From: an uncultured Eubacteriales bacterium | GTDB lineage: Bacteria; Bacillota; Clostridia; Oscillospirales; Oscillospiraceae | Assembly (NCBI GenBank): GCA_905202605.1 | Contig: CAJKSU010000182.1 | Span: 1-5,873 of the forward strand | Length of the DNA stretch: 5,873 nt | Direction: 5' to 3' | Shown here: positions 1 to 5,442 of the stretch, in pieces | How positions within the stretch are numbered: the first letter of the stretch is position 1 | How the letters are laid out: every line of letters begins with the position of its first letter | Translations under genes and position numbers: made by a program | The notes under the pieces: model-generated | Seen by the model: the letters and a program-made list of their open reading frames with translations, nothing else | The model's database searches: none | Told to the model about the DNA's origin: nothing

Positions 1-60
1 CGCATTCTTATTGGTCAACGGTTCCAGAAGCCGATAGCCGCCGATAATATCATTGCTCAA
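1..60 (-). CDS. Probable protein kinase, first ~20 codons only (3' end outside the window)
   Basis: After the phosphatase stop an open frame continues off the left edge. It reads NDIIGGYRLLEPLTNKNA, which resembles the start of a Ser/Thr-kinase domain (GGYRLLEPL before the glycine-rich loop); LxPLTNKN-type openings are, from memory, common in kinases of TerY-P triads. The frame has no ATG close by. The chosen start is TTG at 60-58, with GGAGG (77-73) 12 bases upstream; it overlaps the phosphatase gene by 11 bases. Alternatives are GTG at 72-70, with the GGAGG touching it, or ATG at 120-118, which adds 20 residues. The ATG at 53-51 that overlaps the phosphatase stop is in another frame and closes after 12 codons. 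With no catalytic residues inside the window, the kinase call rests on these few residues and on context. Confidence 0.55.
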   Translation of the reverse strand, partial: MSNDIIGGYRLLEPLTNKNA

Positions 61-1006
61 CTTCCGGAACACCTCCCACTGCCATGGAGTAGTACTCCTG
101 CTTATAGGCCTCCCACGCATCCCAGCGGCGCTGGTTTTCATCCCCAAAGGCCTCGATCATTGCGGAAAGCGCCGCATGCCGCTCCGCCATGGCGCGCTGC
201 ATCCCTGCAAAGCTGCCATAATCAAAGGCCGCCACCGCCATAGACTGATCGTCTCCGGCGACCTCCTCCACCGCATGCTCCAGCTTCTTCTGCCACTGCA
301 CCGCATTCTGAGAGGTCATCATGGTATCCAGCAGCAGATATTCAAACTCCATGGGGCTGCCCAGATAGCCGAAGCAGCCGTCCGTTGCAGAGAGCAGAAT
401 ACACGGATTCTCCAGCCGCAGCGGCGCATAGTGCAGGCTCACCGGCTGCTCGGCGGAGATCATATTGGTCATAGGTGCACTGTTATAGATATCGCTCATG
501 GCATCCTCTCCCCGCAGATCGTCCTTGGAGATTTGCTTGAGGCCGCTGTAGTCCAGCAGATAGGTGCGGGAGTCTCCCGCTGAAATGGACACCGCGTAAA
601 CCTGCTTGTCATCCGGCACCGTCAGCCATACCGCCGCCGTGGTGGGGAGCTTCCGCATCAGCTTACTGCGGATGCGGCTGGTGCTTTGCCCCTCAAAGCC
701 GCCTGCGATTTGAAGCTCCTCCTGAATCATCTTTTCCAGAGTGCCATCCCCCAGTTGGGCATTTCCGGTGCTGTAGCGCCGGAACCAGTTGCGAAACGCA
801 TCGCACACGGTGCGGGAGGCAAGATACGCGCCGGTATGCCCCTGCATCCGCTCGTATACCTGTGCGCCCGCTCCGCCGCAGCCGTCAAAGACACCCATAA
901 AGCCTGCCGCCTCATGGAAGACATAGCCCCAGCTGTCTTCGCCCTTGCCGATTTTTCTCTCGTGGCAGAACCCAAAGGTTATGTCCAAATGCTCCAATAA
1001 CGTCAT
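50..1006 (-). CDS. PP2C-family Ser/Thr protein phosphatase
   Basis: This is a 318-residue soluble enzyme predicted to remove phosphate from Ser/Thr using two metal ions. The PP2C motifs appear in order: GEDSWG (22-27), the metal-site FDGCGG (40-45, with Cys where His is common), PTTAAVWL (121-128), SAGDSRTYLL (142-151), SATDGCFGYLG (206-216, metal-site D209) and GDDQSMAVAAF (251-261). All main metal-ligand Asp positions are present, so the enzyme should be active. A helical, charged tail (about 262-318) extends past the usual core. The ATG at 1006 is chosen because AGGAG lies 7 bases upstream and the PP2C fold begins soon after; a longer start at 1174 would run back through the preceding gene. 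It directly follows the vWA gene and its end overlaps the probable kinase start, as expected for a phosphatase paired with a kinase. Confidence 0.93.
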   Translation of the reverse strand: MTLLEHLDITFGFCHERKIGKGEDSWGYVFHEAAGFMGVFDGCGGAGAQVYERMQGHTGAYLASRTVCDAFRNWFRRYSTGNAQLGDGTLEKMIQEELQIAGGFEGQSTSRIRSKLMRKLPTTAAVWLTVPDDKQVYAVSISAGDSRTYLLDYSGLKQISKDDLRGEDAMSDIYNSAPMTNMISAEQPVSLHYAPLRLENPCILLSATDGCFGYLGSPMEFEYLLLDTMMTSQNAVQWQKKLEHAVEEVAGDDQSMAVAAFDYGSFAGMQRAMAERHAALSAMIEAFGDENQRRWDAWEAYKQEYYSMAVGGVPEVEQ

Positions 1007-1013
1007 TGGTTTG

Positions 1014-1018
1014 CTCCT
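1014..1018 (-). promoter_or_regulatory. Ribosome binding site overlapping a stop codon (phosphatase gene)
   Basis: AGGAG begins with the last two bases of the vWA gene's TAG stop and lies 7 bases before the phosphatase ATG. It decides that start and ties phosphatase translation to that of the vWA gene. Confidence 0.7.
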
Positions 1019-1703
1019 AGACCGACTGTGCGATGGTGTGGATGATCCAGTTATACTCATGCTCGCCCAGACCCTGTCCGGCCTCGGAGGCAAAGAACAG
1101 GCTGTTGTTCCAGCTGTTGGCGATATTCTCCCAGGTGGGATCCTCCGGCGCGTACAGCAGGATACGCTTGCCACGCTCGTTCATATAGCCGGGTGCGCCG
1201 GGTGCGCCCCACCATGCGGAAAGCTCCTCCAGATTCTTGGGCATGCCCTTGGGATAGTTGGGGGAAACGCTGCCATAGCCGATGGGATGGGGGCCTGCGT
1301 CCGTCCAGAGTACGATGACCTCCCGGTTCAGCGCCCCCTGAGAGCGCCGCCAGTCGGAGCGGATGGCGTAGGCCAGGGCTTCCAGAGAATCTTCGGGATC
1401 GTCGCCGCCGCCGTTGGGCTCAATGCTCATAATACAGTCGGCAAAATCCTGCGCCTCCGCAGGCAGCTCAAAGAAATTGGTCACCATCATTGGCTCCCGA
1501 TCCGCCCGGTAATCCCGGAACGCCACGATTCTGGCCCGGAGGGAATCCACATGCTTCCCCTCCTCCTGCATGGCTGCGGTCAGATCATCATAGAAATGCA
1601 GGGCATTGAGCTTTACCTTGTCCAGAATACCGTCCATGCTCTGGGTTGCGTCAATACAAAATACCAGATCCACGTTGTACTTCAGCTTAAAATTACTTCC
1701 CAT
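1017..1703 (-). CDS. vWA-domain protein with intact MIDAS motif (TerY-like)
   Basis: This is a 228-residue cytoplasmic vWA protein. The first strand and MIDAS motif are VDLVFCIDATQSM (11-23), giving DxTxS with D18, T20 and S22. An acidic loop GGGDDPED (98-105) stands at the second ligand position, and TDAGPHP (134-140) supplies the late Asp, D135. This pattern (DATxSM, GGGDDPE, TDAGPH) is typical of bacterial vWA proteins of the TerY type, which are found next to PP2C phosphatases and kinases. Residues 150-228 form a C-terminal extension shared with the upstream paralogue (YAPED, SWNN, GEHEYNWIIHT). The start is supported by AAAGGAGCGAATAATC directly upstream. The gene ends in TAG, whose last two bases belong to the Shine-Dalgarno site of the phosphatase gene. 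The likely role is a divalent-metal-dependent adaptor for phosphorylated partners; the role is inferred from the triad context. Confidence 0.9.
   Translation of the reverse strand: MGSNFKLKYNVDLVFCIDATQSMDGILDKVKLNALHFYDDLTAAMQEEGKHVDSLRARIVAFRDYRADREPMMVTNFFELPAEAQDFADCIMSIEPNGGGDDPEDSLEALAYAIRSDWRRSQGALNREVIVLWTDAGPHPIGYGSVSPNYPKGMPKNLEELSAWWGAPGAPGYMNERGKRILLYAPEDPTWENIANSWNNSLFFASEAGQGLGEHEYNWIIHTIAQSV
1191..1208. repeat. 9-base tandem repeat, two copies
   Basis: gggtgcgcc occurs twice head to tail and encodes Gly-Ala-Pro twice (GAPGAPG, about residues 167-173) in the intact vWA protein. The paralogue lacks the motif at the matching place, so it is probably a small in-frame slippage product in a surface loop. 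Confidence 0.7.
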
Positions 1704-1744
1704 GATTATTCGCTCCTTTTTTATTTCGGTTATGCGGTACTGAC

Positions 1745-2401
1745 TTACTCCACCATGGTATGTACGATCCATTCGTATTCATGCGCCGCCAGCCCGCGTC
1801 CTGCGGGGCATGGCACATACATCATATTGTTCCACGCGCTTGCAAGGCGCTGCCACTCCGGGCATTCCGGGGCAAACAGATACAGCCGTTTGCTCCGCTG
1901 ATCCATCGCCGTCTCCGCGCCGTCTCCATTCCACATCGCCGTCAGCGCTTCAAAGTCCCGCGGCATGCTGTCCGGGCAGGCATGTTTCGCATCCGCACCC
2001 TCCAGCGGCTGCGGGGCCGACGCGGTAAACAGCACGATAAACTGCCGGTTAATCTTCTGCTCGATATACTGCCAATCGGAGCGAATCGCACAGGCCAGCG
2101 CCGCGTAGCCGCCGGATGCCCCCGGCTCACCGCCCACGGCCTGCACAGAGGTCAGCTGCCGTGCAAATTCGGACGCCTCCTGAGGCAGCGTGAAAAACCG
2201 GCTCTCCTGAATTGGCTCCGTCCCGCAGGAGCGGAATACCACCAGCCTTGCCCGCAGGCAGTGTACCTCATGGCCCACGTTTCCGGCTCTCTCGATCAAA
2301 TCATCCAGCAGGCGCATGACCATCCGGGTCACCCGGCGCAGCTCGCGCCCCATGCGCTGGGATGCGTCCACGCAGAATACAAGGTCGAAATGCGCAAGCA
2401 T
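1745..2401 (-). CDS. vWA-domain protein with degenerate metal site (TerY-like paralogue)
   Basis: This is a 218-residue cytoplasmic protein with no signal or membrane segment. It has a von Willebrand A fold: first strand FDLVFCVD (5-12), LRARLVVF (49-56), IRSDW (106-110), FIVLFT (121-126), then a conserved C-terminal part (145-218) with MP, FAPE, WNN and HEYEWIVHT. It aligns along its whole length with the next gene at about 40% identity by hand. The MIDAS metal site is damaged: DxSxS is D12-A-S14-Q-R16, with Arg in place of the last Ser; the acidic GGGDDPED loop has become GGEPGASG (90-97); and the late Asp of TDAGPH is Ala in TASAPQ (126-131). Metal-dependent binding is therefore doubtful. 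The start was chosen because it matches the paralogue's N terminus and lies one base after the preceding stop; an upstream ATG at 2503 would overlap the preceding gene by about 100 bases. Confidence 0.87.
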   Translation of the reverse strand: MLAHFDLVFCVDASQRMGRELRRVTRMVMRLLDDLIERAGNVGHEVHCLRARLVVFRSCGTEPIQESRFFTLPQEASEFARQLTSVQAVGGEPGASGGYAALACAIRSDWQYIEQKINRQFIVLFTASAPQPLEGADAKHACPDSMPRDFEALTAMWNGDGAETAMDQRSKRLYLFAPECPEWQRLASAWNNMMYVPCPAGRGLAAHEYEWIVHTMVE

Positions 2402-2402
2402 C

Positions 2403-3572
2403 TTAGCTATTCGCTCCGGTTTTGTACTCTGTATAGCCCACAAGGGTTCCTTTTTTACCGTTCTCATCGCTGTATACCGCCGCCCGGATTCTTTTGTTCT
2501 CATTTCCTCCGGTTAATGTAATCGTCTCATCCGTTCCTGCTTCTTTCCATTCACCCGTACGCTCGTCGTAAGTTTCCCAAACGATGATATACTGAGCCAT
2601 CAGAGTTTTAAATCCATTTATTCCTGTATAGCTTAGAACATCATCGTTCTTCTCTACCGTGAGCAGCTTGTTTTCCAGTACGCTAATGCTCTGAGATGGC
2701 TCTTTGGAATCTCCAACTGTAAAGAAAACCACATAATCATTGGTTGCAGTCAGGACGATGTTCTCATCCACTGTACTGCTCTGTACATTTCCATTCATGA
2801 ATGGTTCTACATTTTCATCCGGCGTATCATCATTCGTTTTCTTCCACCATTTAATTTCCTGATCTTTTTCCACGCCATAGGCATAGAAATAAAGGCACAA
2901 TTGTCCTTTGTCATTCTGTTGAACCGCAGCAGAAGTACTATCCTTGCTATCCTTGCTATCCTCGCTCCCCAGTTCCACCTTAAAGTCGCTCTGGTTTTCC
3001 GCCACAACATTCGGCGAAACCGCAGGGCTGGTCGTCTCCGCAGTGCTTGCCTCCATCTCCGGCGATACCGTCGGTGTGGGTTCCTCCGAAACCGCCGGGG
3101 CCATCGTCTCGGCAGGCGTGACCTCCTCCGGCGTTACCGTGGGCATGGTGGAAGGCTCCGGCATATTCTCCCCGGCGCTCTGCTCCGTCTGTCGTGCCGC
3201 CTCCAGCGCTCCCACGTTTTTCTGGAGCTTCTTTACCTGCACCAGATTGACCGCCCCCAAAATCAGCGCGCCAGCTGCCAGCACCGCCGCAACAACCGCA
3301 ATGAGGTTGTTGCCAGCCTGCGGCTGCGTTCCGTTTGGCTGCTTCTGCTCCGGCGCTTCGGGTCTGCTTGCCGCAGGCCGCACCGGCGGCGCAGGTTGGG
3401 CCGCCTGCTGTGGGGCCAGCGGCTGCTGGGGTGCCGCCGGCTGCTGGCTCCGCGGCTCATCCGTCAGATCCCAGAAGCCCGTACCGCCGCTGAGCGACTC
3501 CGCCTTCTGCCCGCAATAGGGGCAGCAGACCGTACCCGGCTCCAGATTTTTTCCGCAATGATTGCAATACAT
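2403..3572 (-). CDS. Zinc-ribbon, single-pass membrane protein with Ig-like extracellular region
   Basis: This is a 389-residue protein when started at the ATG that opens the zinc ribbon. That ATG has GGAGGGAG just upstream; a longer in-frame start at 3638 would overlap the preceding gene and add an Arg-rich tail not typical of a start. The order is: zinc ribbon (C3, C6, C17, C20); Pro/Gln/Ala-rich linker (about 41-87); membrane helix (about 89-110); short coiled-coil-like segment (112-132); Pro/Thr/Glu/Ser-rich stalk (133-190); a DSK repeat (205-212); then a beta-rich C-terminal region (about 225-389). That region reads as two similar Ig-like units, each with an early Trp (IKWW near 240; IVWE near 330) and a late strand pattern (NIVLTATNDYVVFFTV; TITLTGGNENKRIRAAV). 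The ribbon should be cytoplasmic and the Ig-like units exposed. A surface-sensor or adhesion role is inferred only. The stop lies one base before the next start codon. Confidence 0.83.
   Translation of the reverse strand: MYCNHCGKNLEPGTVCCPYCGQKAESLSGGTGFWDLTDEPRSQQPAAPQQPLAPQQAAQPAPPVRPAASRPEAPEQKQPNGTQPQAGNNLIAVVAAVLAAGALILGAVNLVQVKKLQKNVGALEAARQTEQSAGENMPEPSTMPTVTPEEVTPAETMAPAVSEEPTPTVSPEMEASTAETTSPAVSPNVVAENQSDFKVELGSEDSKDSKDSTSAAVQQNDKGQLCLYFYAYGVEKDQEIKWWKKTNDDTPDENVEPFMNGNVQSSTVDENIVLTATNDYVVFFTVGDSKEPSQSISVLENKLLTVEKNDDVLSYTGINGFKTLMAQYIIVWETYDERTGEWKEAGTDETITLTGGNENKRIRAAVYSDENGKKGTLVGYTEYKTGANS
2414..2417 (-). promoter_or_regulatory. Ribosome binding site inside the preceding gene (degenerate vWA gene)
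   Basis: GGAG sits inside the last codons of the upstream membrane-protein gene, 12 bases before the ATG at 2401, with that gene's TAA between the site and the start. Ribosomes ending the upstream gene would stop at the new start, so the two are probably translationally coupled. The decamer GGAGCGAATA here is identical to the one before the second vWA gene (1707-1716). Confidence 0.6.
2939..2965. repeat. 9-base tandem repeat, three copies
   Basis: The plus strand reads tatccttgc twice and then tatcctcgc. In the minus-strand gene it encodes the repeated Asp-Ser-Lys of the extracellular stalk (about residues 205-212). Its length is a multiple of three, so copy-number change would alter the stalk without a frameshift. 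It lies where base composition changes within the gene. Confidence 0.8.
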
Positions 3573-3588
3573 AGGTTTTCTCCCTCCG

Positions 3589-3966
3589 TTAAGCCTTTGT
3601 TCTTTCCGTGCCGCACACCTCGCAGACCGTCTGCTCATGAGCGTTTTCCACGCCGCAGCAGCTGCAGATCCAGATGTGCTTGGGCTTATATTCCGCCTTG
3701 AAGAAGCTCACGGTATCCGACCCCGGCTCCGGATCCGGCAGATCTCTGGGCGCATCCTTGGGTGCGGGAGCCGAGTTGATGGGCGGTTCCTTGACCGGTA
3801 TATCTCTGGGCGGCTTATCCTTGGGCGCTTTTTTCTCCCCGGAGGATCTTTTCTCCGTCTTTTCCACCGGTGCTCCGGAATCCGAATGACCGCCCAGCTT
3901 GGTCAGGCAGAATATAAATACGGCTCCCGCAATCAGGATCACAATGCCAATAATTATAATTTCCAT
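3589..3966 (-). CDS. Small membrane-anchored protein with C-terminal RanBP2-type zinc finger
   Basis: This is a 125-residue protein. Residues 2-21 are an Ile-rich hydrophobic helix opening directly at the N terminus. They are followed by a Lys/Pro/Asp-rich, probably disordered linker with repeated PKD/PRD/PRDLP-like motifs (about 35-82). Residues 99-118 match the RanBP2-type finger consensus exactly: W99, C101, C104, N108, C115, C118 (W-x-C-x2-C-x3-N-x6-C-x2-C). Because the helix is at the very start and the basic residues lie after it, the finger is predicted to face the cytoplasm, the reverse of the two neighbouring membrane proteins. RanBP2 fingers bind ubiquitin or RNA in eukaryotes; in bacteria the role is less clear, and here a protein-interaction module is inferred. 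The ATG has an AAAGGA site 9 bases upstream. The next gene starts 16 bases after the stop. Confidence 0.8.
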   Translation of the reverse strand: MEIIIIGIVILIAGAVFIFCLTKLGGHSDSGAPVEKTEKRSSGEKKAPKDKPPRDIPVKEPPINSAPAPKDAPRDLPDPEPGSDTVSFFKAEYKPKHIWICSCCGVENAHEQTVCEVCGTERTKA

Positions 3967-3993
3967 ATCCGCGCATCCTTTCTTTCCGGCATC

Positions 3994-5421
3994 TTACTCC
4001 TTCCAGAGCATTGCATTTGCCAGGCAGGGGGGTGCCGTTGCTTCACCGTTAATAACAATGGCTATATCGTTTACACCGGATATATCCACGCTAATCTCTT
4101 CCGGTGCAGCTCCGCCATTGACGGTTGCAGAGAGCAGCTCATTACCGTCACCATAAATGATGAAGCCGAAGACGGAACCGGTATCTTTCGTATTGGGATA
4201 GATGATTCCTGTCAAAGTCTTATACTCGCCGCCCAAATGGTAGCTGACTTTTGCGCCGAACGCTTCACCCTCGATGACATTATCATATGTGTTTTCCCAG
4301 ACATCCTTCACCGGCTCCGTTACCATTCGGATATCCTGCGACTCAACCGCCACGCAGTTCACCAGCCACACCGGCGCTTTTTCCTGCTTTTCTACCAGCT
4401 CAGCGCGCAGCGCCGTCAGGGTTTCATCCTCAGGCATCGCCGCCAGCGCCTCGTCTACCACGCCAAAGGCAGCCTCAAAGTTATATTTGTCCGCCGCATC
4501 TCTGGCTCCGGTGGTGGCATTGTCCCGAATCCAGCCCTCCACCTTGCCGGTGAACGCATCGTCAAACACAATGCCAAGGGTCACGTGGCCTTCCTGATAG
4601 GCAGCTACCACCGCACCAAAGTCGGCATTTTCGATTGCCTCATCAATTATCTTTTCATACTGCTCAGCCAGCGTACTGTTTTTCAGGTCGCTGAGGTCAT
4701 CGGTTTCTCCGTAAATCGCCTGTGCATCGGCAAGCAGAGCCGCAACGTCATCATACTTTTCATCCTTAACATAGGATTCCGCCGTCTTTTTCAGCTCCGA
4801 CATATAGTTTTCCTTCATGCCTTCGAGATCCTTCTGGGCATCGGAGTAGTTTTCGCTGTCCTCCTCGATAACCTGCGCAAGGGCTGCGCCTGCATCGAGG
4901 TACTGCTTGTTTTTGAGGCACTCCTGCCCCTTCTGATAGTTCTCCTTGGAGGCCTCTACCGCCAGTGCTTCGTCCTTCGCCGCCGTCAGCTCATCGGAAA
5001 CCAGATTCAGGCTCTTATCCGCCTTTTTCACCGTCTCATAGGCACTGTTCCAGTCCTCCTGACTGCTGTCGCCGCTTTCATAGGCTTTCAGTGTATCGCT
5101 GAGATAGTCGGACAGGAACTTCTTTGCGGACTCTTCCTTCTCCGCCTTGCCGCTGATGTTCTCCTCGTAGTATGTAACGGCGTTTCCGGCATCGCCCTGC
5201 CGAATATAGGTTTCAAAGGCATCCGCCTTCCAAGGCTTCAATATCAGCAAAACCACCGCTGCCACGATCACCAGGAATGCAAGCACCGCCGCAAGAACAA
5301 TGGGCCACTTCTTCTTTTTCTTCTTCTCAGGCTCACTTTTTTTCTTGTCCAGCGGTCTGCCGCAGTGGTCACAGAAATTTGAATCGTCATCAATGATTTC
5401 TCTGCAATAGGGGCAAATCAT
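3994..5421 (-). CDS. Zinc-ribbon, single-pass membrane protein with TPR-like region and NPCBM-like C-terminal domain
   Basis: This is a 475-residue protein. Residues 3-20 form a zinc ribbon (CPYC, then CDHC at 17-20). A Lys-rich stretch (27-38) is followed by one hydrophobic helix (about 39-61). The positive charge in front predicts an N-terminus-in topology with the ribbon in the cytoplasm and about 410 residues outside. The outer part is mostly helical (about 65-346) with TPR-like pairs, for example around 162-206 and 314-346. The C terminus (about 356-475) resembles the NPCBM/NEW2 galactose-binding-like fold: YKTLTGIIYPN, then FIIYGDGNELL, then ISVDISGVNDIAIVI, and a final NAMLW. That family binds carbohydrate or cell-wall glycans, so surface sensing or anchoring is a reasonable inference. 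The start is the ATG that opens the zinc ribbon, preceded by AAAGGTGAAGG. The next gene follows after 27 bases. The domain assignment is by eye. Confidence 0.85.
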   Translation of the reverse strand: MICPYCREIIDDDSNFCDHCGRPLDKKKSEPEKKKKKKWPIVLAAVLAFLVIVAAVVLLILKPWKADAFETYIRQGDAGNAVTYYEENISGKAEKEESAKKFLSDYLSDTLKAYESGDSSQEDWNSAYETVKKADKSLNLVSDELTAAKDEALAVEASKENYQKGQECLKNKQYLDAGAALAQVIEEDSENYSDAQKDLEGMKENYMSELKKTAESYVKDEKYDDVAALLADAQAIYGETDDLSDLKNSTLAEQYEKIIDEAIENADFGAVVAAYQEGHVTLGIVFDDAFTGKVEGWIRDNATTGARDAADKYNFEAAFGVVDEALAAMPEDETLTALRAELVEKQEKAPVWLVNCVAVESQDIRMVTEPVKDVWENTYDNVIEGEAFGAKVSYHLGGEYKTLTGIIYPNTKDTGSVFGFIIYGDGNELLSATVNGGAAPEEISVDISGVNDIAIVINGEATAPPCLANAMLWKE

Positions 5422-5442
5422 AATACCTTCACCTTTCTCTAT

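Noticed and set aside
18..53. Short minus-strand gene starting at the ATG that overlaps the phosphatase stop
   Set aside because: It closes after 12 codons; the kinase-like frame beside it is the coherent one.
1007..1174. Longer N terminus for the phosphatase
   Set aside because: The extra 56 residues are Arg/Ser/Pro-rich out-of-frame vWA sequence, while the ATG at 1006 has a well-placed AGGAG.
1704..1744. Promoter or terminator in the 41-base gap between the vWA genes
   Set aside because: I see no stem-loop with a T-run and no convincing -35/-10 pair; the A-rich stretch is accounted for by the ribosome binding site region.
945..1901. Plus-strand open frame of 318 codons
   Set aside because: It lies opposite the vWA and phosphatase genes, whose motifs are unambiguous, and shows no domain or ribosome binding site of its own.
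2402..2503. Longer N terminus for the first vWA protein
   Set aside because: It would overlap the upstream gene by about 100 bases, and the paralogue's N terminus matches the start at 2401.
3562..5382. Plus-strand open frame of 606 codons
   Set aside because: It is antisense to three genes with clear domains and reads as Leu/Arg/His-rich sequence with no recognisable domain. It spans the intergenic gaps of the minus-strand genes, as expected of a shadow frame in GC-rich coding DNA.
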